A DNA stretch of 64,000 nucleotides from Acorus gramineus (GCA_030737835.1 CM060855.1:17868378-17932377); one strand, 5' to 3'; numbered from the stretch's first letter, positions 10,871 to 23,491 are shown. Translations and numbers: made by a program. The notes: generated by a model from the letters alone, not told the origin.

Positions 10871-11296
10871 CCCCCCGTTGGGGTAACGGGTTAAGCGAGA
10901 ATAAGAGTGGTATAAGAATGGATAGGAAAAATTGTTGTTTGTTTGTAGAGTGCAACTTGGTATTACTAAGCTAGTTTAAACGAGTATAAGAGAGTATCTA
11001 TTCTCATGGATAAGTGGGGTCCATCTACAAATAAAAAAAAACACATCTTATCACATCAAATCACCTATCAACACCTCTTATACATCAATAGGGCCCACAT
11101 GTCAAATCAACTTTTTACACTTTATTTATATTTTATTCTTCATCAACCAAACAACTCAACCTTTATTCTTACGTTTTCCAATGAGAATAAAAAAAAACAC
11201 AACCAAATAGAAAATCTCTTATTCATATAGAATTGTTATCTATACTGGCATAGTTATCTATCCAGAATAACAAAATTCATCAATCCAAACGTGGGG
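10871..11296. mobile_element. Short relative of the CCCCCC-ended MITE family
   Basis: Left end CCCCCCGTTGGGGTAACGGG; reverse complement of the right end CCCCACGTTTGGATTG. Inner sequence near 11228–11275 is similar, in reverse orientation, to the subterminal gttattc…ctatact…ataac tracts of the elements at 5196 and 61571. Non-coding. Confidence 0.5.
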
Positions 11297-11344
11297 ATGG
11301 TGTTTTATCATTTACATACTTTTAAAAAAATTTCATATTATAGC

Positions 11345-12320
11345 CTAGTCATTAGGAGATTGGCAATCTCCTCCCTCGCTCTATTCATCTCCATTTGATA
11401 ATTCTCGGGTTGGACAATGCCATATAGGAACTCAATTGCATGGTCCTCATCCACAGCTCTGTCTTGAAACCTCTCGAACAAAAAATTAGTTTGATTTTCT
11501 CTTCTAATGAAATTGTAAATAGTGTTGCAACAACAATCTAAATCTAGATCTTGTATGGATAGGGGGCAATCTTCTTCAAGATAGAAAAGTGCGCTCTATT
11601 ACATTTTGCAATGATTAGTGGAAATAATTGAAGACCTCCTCCTTGTTACAAAGTCCTATACCACCCTATAATCCCCCAACCAGTACCTCACTTTACAATA
11701 ATGTGTGAGGAATTCCCTTTTGTTGGTATATCTAATGTTTACCACATCATATTCCCCAGGAGGGGGGCAAAGGAAAATTTCATCGGGTCTTGGATGCTTT
11801 CGGATGCGCGAGTCATGTGTGGTTCCTTTATACCCGGCCATGACATATGTGAATAGCATATCGAATAAGCAAATGACAATCACATTTTGCATGCAATCAA
11901 CCTTCTGGCCTCAGTATGGCATTGTTCTTGTCTATGATTGCATGCACAAGTATTCCATCTACAACCCTGATGCAATCCTAGAAAACAATTTCAAAACCCA
12001 ATTGATAATTTTCAAATATGGGAAAACATCATTAGTAAGCATAGCATATTTGAATTCCCAATTTGGTAGTAAACACGTGAATTTTACCTTGAATGTAGGG
12101 TAAACTCAGGGACTCGTTAAAATTTGGTTGGGTGTTAGTGTGTTACTGAGAAATCGAATGGTTGAATGATCAATTTATCTAGTTTCAACGTTACCTTGAG
12201 GACCTTGCGGAAGTGACGGAATATGGTCTCCCCAGAGTTGGAATCTGTCCTCGTAAAATATGTTCCTCACATTATGTCCAATAATGAGGAGAAATACAAC
12301 TTGTCCTTCGATCTTCTTGT
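11345..12320 (-). pseudogene. HARBI1-like nuclease (PIF/Harbinger transposase), decayed
   Basis: Conserved HARBI1 blocks occur in order on the minus strand across several frames: IIGHNVRNIF and SGETIFRHFRKVLK (12180–12310), DCIRVVDG (about 11970, corresponding to the first catalytic Asp), then QNVIVICLFDM…FTYVMAGYKGTTHDSR (11800–11892, with the second Asp), YTNKREFLTHYCKVRYWL, and near the C terminus IYNFIRRENQTNFLFERF. Stop codons and indels separate the blocks, for example a shift within RFQ/SGET and a TGA before QNV. I could not find the third catalytic acid. The Myb/SANT remnant upstream on the same strand (13351–13740) would be ORF1 of the same element. Confidence 0.82.
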
Positions 12321-12596
12321 GCCTTGTCTCTCAGTGTGAAATAGTTCCAGACATGGGCGTTCGTGTCCATTGAGTATTTCACTTACATACTGAGCTCCAC
12401 CCAAACCAGAAATACGCACTAACTTGTGATCCCTACATTAGCAAAGTGTTTGCATAAATAATACATAACAAGAAGGAGGAGGATGTAATATTGTAGATTC
12501 CATAAGGATTCACACATTCCTATAAAAAAATTAAAGCATCCATACAATTAGTGACAAAAGTGAAGATGTTCTTAGCTGATGCATAAGATCCACAAT

Positions 12597-13009
12597 TAGG
12601 GGTGGTAAACGAGCCGAACGAGCCGAGCTTTGACATGTTCAAGCTCGGCTCGTTTATAAACGAGTCGAGCCGAGCCGAGCTCATGAGTCTCAACGAACCT
12701 AGTGTTCTTCTTTATTTTAGGGTTTTTAGGGGTTGAAAACAAAATTTTAGTCTAAATGAGCCAAGTTCATTAGCCCAAACAAGCATAACTTTATATTGGT
12801 TTAATGTTTTGATTTTACAAAGAAGTTGAGCTAAGCTTCAACAAAGTTTTTTATAACACAAACGAGCCGAGTTTAAACAAAAAAATGAAGCTCGATCCAG
12901 GTCCCGAGCCTAACCAAGCTTTAAAAATTGTTCAAACTCGCTCATTTATCTATTGGAATGAGCTCAAACTAAGCCGAGCTCGAGCGGCTTGGTTCGTTTA
13001 TCAGCCCTA
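12597..13009. mobile_element. hAT-like MITE with perfect 8-bp target duplication
   Basis: A 413-bp element starting TAGGGGTGGTAAACGAGCC; the reverse complement of its right end is TAGGGCTGATAAACGAACC. It is flanked by TCCACAAT at 12589–12596 and 13010–13017. The paralogous empty site, with a single TCCACAAT, is at about 5829–5836. Subterminal GAGCCGAGC repeats; no coding sequence. Confidence 0.9.
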
Positions 13010-13350
13010 TCCACAATACATGATAGTGGCCAGTGTCATGTTAACTCTAGAACGTGATGAAACAATTCTCAACAAACCCATTCTAATCCTACCAACTCAA
13101 CAAACCAAGTCATATTCTTACAAAACAAGCACGAGAAAGTAAATGATCAAATTAAACCACACACTCACACATAGGATCTTAGAAGTCTACAACAACATAA
13201 TAGAGTACATAACAGAGAAAAGTCAAGTATAATATAGAGCATAATACCATGAAGAGTGTCATGGATACCAACATGAGGAAAAACTACAAACAAGAAGCAA
13301 ACAACAAAAAAAAAAACAGCCCTCGGACTGATCTATCATATCAACCCAAA

Positions 13351-13740
13351 TCATCTCAATTTACTACTGAAATGTGATTGCAACAACATAGCTCTTATGT
13401 CTGGATTCTGCTCCAGCATCCACAGTTCACGGTGCTCGGGCACCAAGAAGTATAACAGAGCACACGCATAGAGCTGACTATCAGGGTCAATCCCTGGGGT
13501 CCGTTGGAGGGACGCATAACAATCTGCAATTGTGGGGGCTGAACGACCGAGTGTGCCTCTATAACAAGTAGCGGAACTAGCAATCTTATTAAGCACTCCA
13601 TCAATCTTCTCTTCAAATGCATAAGAATTTTTTTCTTTAGTTTGGGGGGACATGGTCGTTTACACCTGATGTCAGACATGTGATCCTCGAAATCTGCCTC
13701 AGACTCAACCTTGATGATTCGGTCAGACACCTGGTCATAT
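13351..13740 (-). pseudogene. Myb/SANT-like protein, frameshifted copy
   Basis: Paralogue of the open frame at 6175–6672. The C-terminal part (DGVLNKIASSATC … TIADCYASLQRTPGI … VPEHRELWMLEQNPDIRAML) is in one frame, and the upstream acidic part (KVESEADFEDHMSD) is in another, with the break at an A/T-rich run near 13630. It also lacks a short Thr/Ser segment found in the other copy. It sits upstream of the HARBI1 remnant on the same strand. Confidence 0.65.
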
Positions 13741-13834
13741 CACCCAAATCATCAAGAAGGAAGTCAGCATTGGTCGAAAAGGGTTTGGGATATCTCCGAT
13801 AGCGAATAAATAAATAAATAAATAAATCCATGGA

Positions 13835-14335
13835 TAAAAATATTCAAAAAAGGCTTTTTTTTTTCAATTCACTCCAAAATGCTTGAGCAAAAAGAACCCA
13901 TCAACACAACCACAACAACATCAACTTGAAGAACCAAATCCAATCAAAGAGAGAAATTTTGAACCTTGGCTTTCGATCTCTTCCTCCTATTGTACGTCCG
14001 GATACCCTCCGACGACCCACCTTTTCCGTCAACAGACGTGCGAGGTGCAGAAGGGGAGGCTCCGCCTCCGCCGCCGTCGCTCATTCTCTCTTCAGTTCTC
14101 ATCAACAACAAATTAGGGATGCGAAATTGGGGGGGGGGGGGAGAGGAGGACGGAAAAAAGAAGAAACCTTTGGGAGAAGGAATCTCTGAAGAGATTCAAT
14201 GGATCATTTGTTTATTCACTATTTGTTTTTTTTTTTTTAGGGTTTCTGAAGCAAAGATTTTGAATTTTGGGGGTTTGAACTTTAAAGGGGGTGAAGATGG
14301 AGGAGGTGTAAAGGTGGTGTAGCGAATCTAAAATA
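13835..14335. repeat. Segmental copy C of the exon-1 block
   Basis: Short copy of the exon-1/upstream block found at 2440–3640 and 6735–9610; it starts near an (AAAT)n run at 13805–13827 and carries a G-run at 14129. Confidence 0.7.
13965..14084 (-). pseudogene. Exon-1 copy C (30-bp deletion)
   Basis: Forty codons from ATG at 14084 (MSDGGGGGASPSAPRTSVDG) to the conserved AAG|GT donor. Relative to the parent exon it has lost the GADGVEQPV-type segment before the donor, in frame. No following exons are present. Confidence 0.65.
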
Positions 14336-14339
14336 ATTA

Positions 14340-15977
14340 TGCGATATGTTACACTCGATGTGTCACAAATGTAACGTTTGAGCTATGTTACAAATATAAG
14401 TATATGATATCAAACGGATATTGAAAATAAGTATCCCTATTCGATTGGAAAATCTGAATTCTGATATGAATAATTATAAGAAATTTTCAAAAATTCAAAA
14501 TGAACATGAAATTATTAAAATATCTAAAGATCCAATATTTAAAAATAAAATAATATATCTAAGATTTGAAATATGTAAAAAATGTAATAATTACTTAGTA
14601 TAAAACATAAAATTATAAATATATACGTAAAATATTACATGCTTTAGAGTAAAAATAAAAATAAAAACTCATACTAATCTTAAAAATATAAATATATTAT
14701 TACATAAATAATAATATAATAATATTTTTGGATACAGATACTTTACAGATCGAATACAGGCATATCCATATCCAATCCGAAAATTTTCATATACGGATAA
14801 TTTTTTTGGATACAAATACAGATTTTTCAAAAATCATATATTTTTGGGATTTTTGGATATGGATTCGGGGTCAGATCCTAGATATGGTTTTATGTATCTT
14901 GATAGCTCTCCTTATTCACTATATCGAAATATATATTTTATTATACTTTTATAAGAGTATAATGTTAGATACAACCCATTATTCACAAGTTTTATTTTTG
15001 GGGGAATTAAGTACGGTTTCCCGAGGACTCCTGAATTATTTAATGGTCTTTGAAACATCTAGACTTACGTTTAAGTCCCCAAGTTAGTTGAGGGATTATT
15101 GTGGGTTTTTTTTTTATCAAATAAGAGTTATCTTTTAACTGTTTTTTTTTCCACTTTTGCACCTATCCACATCAACGACAACCCCTTCCCCTACGCATGT
15201 GGCCTCCCGTCACCCTCTTCCTCTGACTCTTACTCTCTTCTTACTTCTTTCTCTCATTTTGACAATATACCCAAACTTGTTAACAGTGTACATAGACCCA
15301 TTAACAATGTACTCATACCGGTTAATAGTGTGTCCAAATTTGTTTATAGTATACGCAGTCAGTGGAGTCGGGGATAAAAATAAAAATGTTAATGGTGGAT
15401 TTAACAACTATTACTCAAAAAGACCTGTAAAATAATAGAGAATGGGATATGTGAACCTATAAATAAGTCCAAATATTTCATGAGCCTAAAAATAATTATA
15501 TGGTTCTCTAGAGGAGCTATAATTAATTTATATTTTAATTTTTAAAAATAGTAAATATATATGCTTTGATAAAAATGTATATAGCTTCATTTCAAATGAA
15601 TATGTTGTTTAGCTAATGTAAAAAAACAATTAACGAGGTTTCATGTAAGTAGGTGTGTATACACCTCGACGGATGGCAAATGAGTAGAAAGAATCTATTT
15701 GTTTTTACGCCCACTAATTTGTACAACCCCATTATGGTACACAACTTATTATCATTGGATATCAACCCCTCATTGTGAGGGGTGCAAATAAATATAAGTT
15801 TTGTAAAAGTAGGCATGGAAAATAAGGGATGCGTAAATCAAACAAATTTAAATAGATCTTGAATTCTAGAGGTGTGAAAGCAAATTCAAATATCACAAAT
15901 AAAGCAACCCTAAAATGAAATAGTTTCGATCAATTAATCTTGGCATGAACTATATTTTTAAATGTAAGCAATAAAAC
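14340..15977. other. AT-rich, gene-free stretch
   Basis: No gene recognised. At about 14400–14880 there are repeated GGATA/TATCC tracts (cggatattg, atatccatatcc, ggatatggattcgg) like a degenerate hAT-type repeat without sharp borders. Confidence 0.4.
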
Positions 15978-16308
15978 TAGGCCTGTCAACGAGTTGCGAA
16001 TCGAATTGGACCCGACCCGATACAAGGTGTAAATATTCAACCCGAAGGACTCGACAATCAAAATGAGCCGGGTCTGGGTCCACCCCGACCCGATCCTATA
16101 GACCCATCGGACCCGATTGACCAAATCCAAATACTAAGTGATTTTTTTTTATTTACGATCCAACTTAATACTCATAATTCAACCAAATATTTATAACTAA
16201 ATATTGAATAATCATTTAAAATTTTAAACATTTGAAATATTTTTACAACCTTTTAACTTCACGTAAAAACATAATAATCCAAACCATATTCCAAATGTTC
16301 CTTCATAA
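15978..16308 (+). mobile_element. hAT-like MITE, 3'-truncated (same family as 8646–9160)
   Basis: Starts TAGGCCTGTCAACGAGTTG and follows the 8646–9160 element through its GACCCGA tracts and AT-rich core up to the 'aatgttcc' segment, then the similarity ends and no right terminus is present. Confidence 0.65.
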
Positions 16309-17210
16309 AATATGTAACTTATTATGTAATAATAATATATTAACTTATTTAATTTTATTAAATTCACATTGTACGTTGGTGTTACTTTTAAAAAAAAATT
16401 ATATTGTCATATAGATAAAGAGTTAACAAGGGTGTATATATTTTGGGTATTTAATTGGGGAGAAATTAATTAAGGTGATTAGGAATTGATTTATTTAAAT
16501 CGGAATTAATAAAAAAATGTCACCTATATAAGATGTACTCTATTGATTTATTTTGACTGATTCATATATTATCCAATATTTAATCATGTTTACCCACATA
16601 TATAGGATCACATGCAAAATACGTATTACGTTAATGCATGTCGGGAGGGGGATTTTTAGCAAACTTATAAATAGGACTCACATTAGTCTTTTTTATTATT
16701 ATTTAAAAAATAAAAATAAAAATTTGAGAGATTCACATCTGCAGTTTCTTCACAAGTTTTATATTTTTATTCGAGTAAGCAAACATGCCTTCCTCATTTC
16801 ATGCATAGCTTTTATTTATTTATTTATTTATTATTATTTTTTTTTAATATCTCTTGTTCCATGACTTCTTTTTATGTTTTAGTTTCAAGTTGAGTTGGCT
16901 CATTTTGTTTTCATGATGGATATCGGCAGAAATATATTAAAAATAATTTTCTTAATTTTCTTTGAAAATTTAATATTTAAGAGAAATATATTTAATTATA
17001 TATATAATAAACATAAGACCAGAAATACAACCATTATTTTTTTATTTTCTTAAATATAGACTCAGATGCAAAGAGGGAATGGAGGGAGGGTTTGCGGGTG
17101 AGAAAAAATTAATTCCTTTTGAGTTTGTCTGTCCTACATCAATTCTAAACATGTCCTTCATCATCAAATTATAAAGATCTAACATACAATGTCATAATCA
17201 TTCCAGGAAA
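16309..17210. other. AT-rich upstream region of the GATA gene
   Basis: No ORF with a recognisable domain. (TTTA)n runs near 16811–16835. The last 100 bp before the GATA start are similar to the sequences preceding the GATA pseudogenes at about 40560 and 43613 (catcatcaaa…aacatacaatgt…tcattcc), so they belong to the old gene unit. Confidence 0.45.
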
Positions 17211-17702
17211 ATGAGGAGAATGATAACCATAGTTGATTTTCAAGATGTGACACTTGAGGACGTATTTGAAGACATGGAAGAACATTGTGACAACAAATCT
17301 CTAGCCGTGCCCCAGGACCTTATAGAGGACATTCCAATATATTACATTGACTTCCCACAAATCCACTTACAAGACATCATTTCCATGGCCTATGATGACC
17401 TTGAAGACATGCAGTCCTCATCCTCCGGCGGTTCATCTCCGACGGCGAGCGAGGCGATGAGAAGCAGGCGATGCAACCATTGCAAGGCAGAGAGTACGCC
17501 GCTCTGGCGTGAAGGTCCGGACGGGAAGGGGACGCTCTGCAACGCTTGTGGGTTGCGTTACAGGGCAGGGAAATTGATGCCGGAGTATCGACCCTTGGCG
17601 AGTCCGACGTTTGATGACAGCGTGCACACTAACCGGAGGCCAGGGAGCAAACGCCAAGCCAATGCATTGAAGAAAAGGAAAACATTAGAGTTCTTAGATT
17701 GA
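17211..17702 (+). CDS. GATA-type zinc-finger transcription factor
   Basis: A 163-aa open frame without introns. One plant GATA finger spans about residues 88–112: CNHC, 18 residues including [12 protein letters not shown], then [12 protein letters not shown], followed by the basic tail [13 protein letters not shown]. The Cys-X2-Cys-X18-Cys-X2-Cys spacing and PEYRP tail fit the plant subfamily that binds WGATAR promoter sites. The N terminus is short and acidic ([34 protein letters not shown]), a likely activation region, and is shorter than in most family members. A basic stretch (KKRK) near the C terminus could direct nuclear import. The finger is complete, and three broken relatives exist at 31496, 40555 and 43613. 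Start: ATG at 17211; a second in-frame ATG is at 17220. Confidence 0.88.
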   Translation: MRRMITIVDFQDVTLEDVFEDMEEHCDNKSLAVPQDLIEDIPIYYIDFPQIHLQDIISMAYDDLEDMQSSSSGGSSPTASEAMRSRRCNHCKAESTPLWREGPDGKGTLCNACGLRYRAGKLMPEYRPLASPTFDDSVHTNRRPGSKRQANALKKRKTLEFLD

Positions 17703-19116
17703 TATCTTTTTAGTTGATGGGGTGGTAACTTAGACATAACTTCTCATTGTTTTGATGAAACATGTGAATTTTTTAAGTTTTATTTTTATGTAAATATATA
17801 AGACTTTTTTTTTTTTTTTGTAAATATTCATGGTATAGATAAAAACTGTGAATAAAATTGATTTTTTTCTTTATTTATTAGCTTGCAGTACACAAGCTCA
17901 TGCCAAAGTGGTGGACCTGACTTTGCTATTATTTATTAATTTTAGATGAAATTGTTCATCATATTTATATATATAGAATTGCTGGCCATGAGGTATTAAA
18001 TTTATACTAGTTAATGCACACGTGTTTCACACGTGAATTGTTTTTAATATTATTTGTGATAATTAATTTGTTTTGATTATTCAATTAAGTGTTAAAATAA
18101 TATCTTTAATAAAAACATAAATGTAGATATTCTAATATTAATAACATGTTTTTAAATTCATGCATTGCATCATAATAAATTAATAAAAAAATTATAACTA
18201 ATTTTATATGGTTGAATTTGGATTGCTAAATCTCACACATAATTTTAAAATTTTCACGTATAATTTAAAATAAATTCATAATATTTTTATATTTGAAATT
18301 TAGATTAGATATTACAAGATACATATATTGTTTTGAACAATCATTTAAATAAATTTTAAGGTGTGGATATGAATTTTGGAATATCTATCTAAATCTAATT
18401 GAATTCAAATAATATCAATTATCTCCCAAGAAAATAAATTTATTTCTCTGTAATTTATCAATTTTAAATTAAAATTTTAATCTATCTTAATTTTTCCATG
18501 TGAAAAAATTAAAGTATATTATTTAATTTGTATATTATTTACTTTGAATCTTAACTTTCTCTTTAATGCTAATTTTAATCTATTAAATACGGCTAATAAT
18601 AAAATATCTATCTAAATTAAATTATCTGTTTTAACATACTAATATTATATATTTTAATTTAATATATGAATATTATCTTATAATATATTATATATCCCTA
18701 AGTTATCAATTTTAAATTAATTTTGTATTTTTTGTTAATTAATTTCAATCATAATTTTTTTTTAGATTTTAAATTATTCTTCCGCTACGCATGATGTGCG
18801 TGTAAATAAAACAAATATTTTAAAAAGGTTACCCACAACCAACCCCCTCAATTTTTTTCAATCCATATATATGCAATATAATGTATCATGTTATATACAC
18901 GTAAATGATATTTATGAAAAATTTAATAATGATTAATTTAAACGTTTGTAAAATTTATTATGAAATTATACATAAAAGAGCTATACAACTGAAATTACGT
19001 TTTTTTGCATATATACCTCTCAACCAATTTTATATTACAAAAATACCTCTTTTGGAACTTTAAAACCAATAATTACGTTTGAATGAATAAAAAACGGCTT
19101 TCATGTATAATTTAAA
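17703..19116. other. AT-rich repeats downstream of GATA
   Basis: No genes. Near-palindromic motifs (cacacgtgtttcacacgtg at about 18017, cgctacgcatgatgtgcgtg at about 18783) recur in altered form at about 21915 and 22607 together with shared following sequence (cccacaaccaa…), indicating a dispersed repeat family of unknown class. Confidence 0.45.
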
Positions 19117-19450
19117 CATTTTTTAATGATATTATTGGAAATAACAAATCATCAGGGATATTTTGCTAAAATGTGATTTTTTGGGGGTATATATACAAAA
19201 AAATCATTAAGATTTAGTTGATATGGATGATATTATCCAATTTATTTATAGATACAAAAAAACCAAGAATTGTATTATTTCTGAAATTATTTGAAAATTA
19301 ATAAAATTTCAAGTATAAATCCGATTTGGGTGATTAATTGCTTGTTGGAAAGATCTTTTCGATATATACTTATGAATGTGAAAGAGTTTTTTTTCCAAAA
19401 TTGACTATTTCACGATGAAAAGTGAGATCCAACGTGTTGACTCATATTTC
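19117..19450 (+). repeat. Left arm of a large inverted repeat
   Basis: Sequence such as 'aaatcatcagggatatttt', 'gatgatattatccaattta' and 'ggtgattaattgcttgttgg' reappears in reverse complement at about 21003–21335. A third, partial direct copy is at about 19790–19985. Confidence 0.65.
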
Positions 19451-21002
19451 ACCGGAAATTAGTGATATATTACATGATTATCTCATTATAAATCTAATAA
19501 AAAATAATAACAAAAAATATATGATGATTAATTCAATATATCTTAAAAAAAAAAATAGTGTTATGAAGTTGAAAGCAAGTTTGTTAGTAATATAGGTAGA
19601 TAAATATCTCATATTATCCACTAAAATATTAAAATATGTATTTTCAACTTTTACCCCTTAATTTAAAATCAATGATGATAAATAAATTAGGGTAAAATTG
19701 GAAAATGAAAATTTTACACACAAAGAACATACAAAGCTTAAACACTTTTGGTTAGATAATAGATAGATAGATTTGACCAGTAATTAAATTATTTCTAAGA
19801 TTCTTTAAAAAATTATAATTTCATATGCATAACTCTGATTGGGGTGATTAATAGGTCGTTGGAAAGAAATTTTTGATATATAATTATGTATGTGAAATGG
19901 ATTGTTCAACAAAATGAGTATTTCATGAGAAAAAATAAGATCAAATATTAAAACTCATATTTGACCGCAAATTAACAATTTATCCCTTAAAATAAATTAT
20001 CAAAATTGTGATCAAAATTAATAATCAAATGAAAATTAAGTTTAAACTGATTTTATAATATATCTATACCCTCTACTGTAAGGATCTGTTTGGATAGGAG
20101 TTTTGAGATTTGAGAATCCCAATCCACATCAATAAGCAGTTTGGATAATTTTTAAAAGTGAGATTTTGATTCGAAGAGAGGGATTGAGAATCCTTAATTA
20201 GGAGGATTGAGAATCCCATTCAAGAAGTGGTATTCCCCCAATCTATCTATCTATTTATTTATATTACTAACCAAAAGTGTTTTCAACTCCGCGATACTTT
20301 CATTTCCGAATTTACTCTTAATTTTTTATGATCATTATTTTTGGATTAAGAGTAAGAATGAATGAATGGGATAAAGGTAGATTTTCATCAAATCTATCTT
20401 TTTAATATGAATGAATGGTCGTTCATGCCACATCAACATTTTTTTATTATTCTCTTTTCAATTTAGATTGAGATAATGATGGATTATATATAAATTTAAA
20501 TAGCATAACATCATATCCAAATCCACCAAATCTCATTCAATTATGATAATATAATGGATTTTTTTTTAATTGTCACTTACTTATAATCATTTTATAATAT
20601 ATTTTTAATATATTTTTTTAATGATTTTATATTAGATATTAAATATATTTTTATTTATAATTAATTATAGGGTACTCAAAATATTAAGATTATATGATAT
20701 ATCAATTTTTTTGAAGAGCACAATTAATATATATGTAATCCTTGATTTTAGGGATCATAATTGATCATCATCAATCTATCTATGGGAAGTGTTTTCAATT
20801 GTTTAACACAATTTTACATATTTAGCCCTAATAAATTTCTTAAAGTCTATTACTATCCAAAACTCTTAATCTTATCTTAGTATTTTAAAGATATATTGAA
20901 TGAATGGTAGTGATTGTGCCACGTCATTGTATTTTTATTTTTATTATGTTTATTAGATTTATATTTAGATAATCATGGGATATGTATAATAAAGAGGTAA
21001 TT
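19451..21002. other. AT-rich spacer between inverted arms
   Basis: No gene. Contains short tetranucleotide runs (agat near 19760; tcta near 20240) and at about 20085–20230 GAGAATCCCAAT-type repeats that also occur at 22460–22580, suggesting termini of another small DNA element. Confidence 0.4.
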
Positions 21003-21335
21003 TCAATTTCGGGTTCAATATGAGTTTCATCATTTGATCTCACTTTTGTCTTCAAATAATCATTTTCAGGAAAAATCTATTTCACGGTTATAAGTATATA
21101 TCAAAAATCTCTTTCCAACGAGCTATTGATCACCTCCCCACCCCCAATCTGAGTTAGTTATGAATTTTCAAAGAATTTCATGAATAGTTTAATTCTTGGT
21201 TTTTTTTCAATACATAAATTGGATAATATCATCAATATCCACCAAAAAAATATTTTTTTTTTGTATATATATACCTCTAAAAAAATCACATTTTAACAAA
21301 ATATTTCTGATGATTTATTATTTATAATATCACCA
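21003..21335 (-). repeat. Right arm of the large inverted repeat
   Basis: Reverse complement of 19117–19450 with scattered mismatches. The whole structure spans about 2.2 kb. Confidence 0.65.
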
Positions 21336-21342
21336 TTCTAAA

Positions 21343-21541
21343 TAGGAGTGCAACTTGGGTGGGTGGGTCTGGTTGGAGCTCAATTCGAACCCAACCCGAG
21401 ATTGAAGAACATCCCAACCTGACTCTTAGATGTGAGAAGCTCAACCCAAACCCAACTTATCGAGTTTTGTTTGAGTTCGGGTTTGATTCAGGTTCAGTTG
21501 AGTTTAGGTTGGGGTTGGGGTTGGGTTCGGGTATGCCTTGA
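21343..21541 (+). mobile_element. hAT-like element, end fragment
   Basis: Begins TAGGAGTGCAACTTGGGTGG, the same terminus as the element at 35305 (TAGGGTTGCAACTCGGGTGG), and continues with GGGTT/AACCC-rich sequence. No right terminus found. Confidence 0.5.
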
Positions 21542-22743
21542 AAGATGTGTTATTTTAAATAATTAAAACTTTGCACTCCCAATACATTGTTAAGTATTTG
21601 AAGTACACTATTAACACTCTTCAATACATTGTTAACCTTTGCATAATTGAGCGAGGGCATTTCGGTATTTTTGAACAACATCCAGTTGGATAGACATAAA
21701 GACAATTTTTCAATCCCTTAGGGACCTAAAAGAAATTAAAAAATTTCATGGACCTAAAAATAATAGATGGGTGATCACAGGGACCTATTTAATTTGCCCT
21801 TATTAAAAATTTTATTACGTCATTTATGTATGTATAACATGATACATTATATTATATAAATAGATTGAAAAACAATTGAGGGTGTTGGTTGATTTTTCAA
21901 AATATTTCTTTTATTTACATGCACATCATGCGTTGAAAAGACTAGTCCCTATCTAGGTGGATTGAAAGAAAAAAAAAATTTAGTCGGACCTTACATCTCC
22001 TTTTTTTATCATAATCGACTCCCCTTTTTTCTAATAATAACCGACTCCCCCCCCCTAATCTTAACTCTTGCCAAATATTAAAAAAAATATTTTGTTATGA
22101 TTCAATGTGCCTTTTTAAACTTATCTAATTATTTTTCTCTAATATTTTACCATTTCCTATTAATAATTTATTTTATTTTACTTGTGTTGCCAATGTATTG
22201 GTTGTTGATGTTAGGACATTGAAGAAAAGTTTATTTTTAAAAACATATGAATTTTGAGGCTATAACATTAAAAAAAAATGAATCTTTGTTAGAATTTTAT
22301 TAAATAAAGGGTAATTTTAGAAGATGTTTGTGTGTGTAGTAAATAATGTAAAATTGAATCTGAGTTTTATTAATATGTTAGATTGTGTAGAAAGCGTATT
22401 TTTGAATATATATATTTTTTATATTATAATCTAAGTATTACTAAACACATGATTGAGATTGAGAATCCCAATCCTGTTTTATGAATCATGTTTCATACCG
22501 AACAAGTTGACATGATTTCCAATCCCAATTCAACTGGATTTGGAATCGTAGGATTCACAGAATCCTAATCCCACTTGTCAAACAAACATGCCATAAACTA
22601 GTCTTTCACCACGCACGATATGTGTATAAAATTAAATTTTTTTTTTTTAAAAATGATGCCCACAACCAATACCCCAAATTTTTTTCAATTCATTATAATG
22701 AAAATTTTAATAATGATTAAATAAATCAATTAAGTAAAATATA
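21542..22743. other. Gene-free stretch
   Basis: No coding features. It contains the repeat family noted at 17703–19116 and a stretch ending 'cttgtcaaacaaacatgcc' (22577–22595) that looks like the right end of a Harbinger-type MITE. Confidence 0.35.
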
Positions 22744-23491
22744 TGTTGAGATGTCATATGACGTGTATTTGTGAATGAGAAATGATGATCAATTAATGCG
22801 AAGCATTGGGTGCATACTTACTGGGCCTTGTTGTGGATTTGAGTGTGTGGTGATGCTGTTGCTGCCATAGATGTTGGGGCAAGGCTGTTGGTATTTACAT
22901 GAGATGATGAGATTCTCTCTTACTTTTTTGAACTGAGTAGTAGAGGTGGTTCCTACTTAAATTTTAGTTTACATGAGAGATATTTAGCATGAACTTGCTT
23001 GTACGCAAGCAAGTTCGATCTTGTGCCCCTTTAGTTGGTGATCATGGATGTTATTCGGAATGCATGCTAGTGTAGACTTATGTTGCATGCCCTTTTATGC
23101 TATTTTAACCTCATTCTATGTGAACTGCTTGAAGCCTAGAGTGGGCTATACCTTGTGTGTATGCTAATTGCATTCATGTTCATCTGTGTAGTGTATGTCG
23201 TTCCTAGTCTATTATAATGTATGTCATATTATCTTTTTCCATACCTAGATAACTATTATTAACTTGCTAGTTAATCCTTGCTTGAGCATATCCCCTAATG
23301 TCCTTGTGATTTTTCTTAGTTATATATACACACACACTTGATGTCTCAATGATTTGAGTTCCACTATTATCTGTGCATATTGTGGAACTGTGTGAATATC
23401 TTAGGATTTAATTATGCATAGTCAGTTCTTGATTGATTTTCTTATTTGGACATATGGTTCATGTACCTCTTATAGGGTATAATTTCTCATG

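Larger units (their letters stand above)
12330..13740. repeat. Segmental copy 2 of the Myb/SANT-containing block
   Basis: Collinear with 5030–6735 apart from the two element insertions. It joins copy C of the exon-1 block at about 13835, in the same order as copy 1 joins copy B, so the duplicated unit contained both parts. Confidence 0.72.

Noticed and set aside
11705..12103. Plus-strand 132-aa ORF
   Set aside because: Antisense of the HARBI1 remnant, whose conserved blocks are on the minus strand.
17433..17657. Minus-strand open frame across the GATA finger
   Set aside because: Antisense shadow of a clearly coding GATA exon; no domain of its own.
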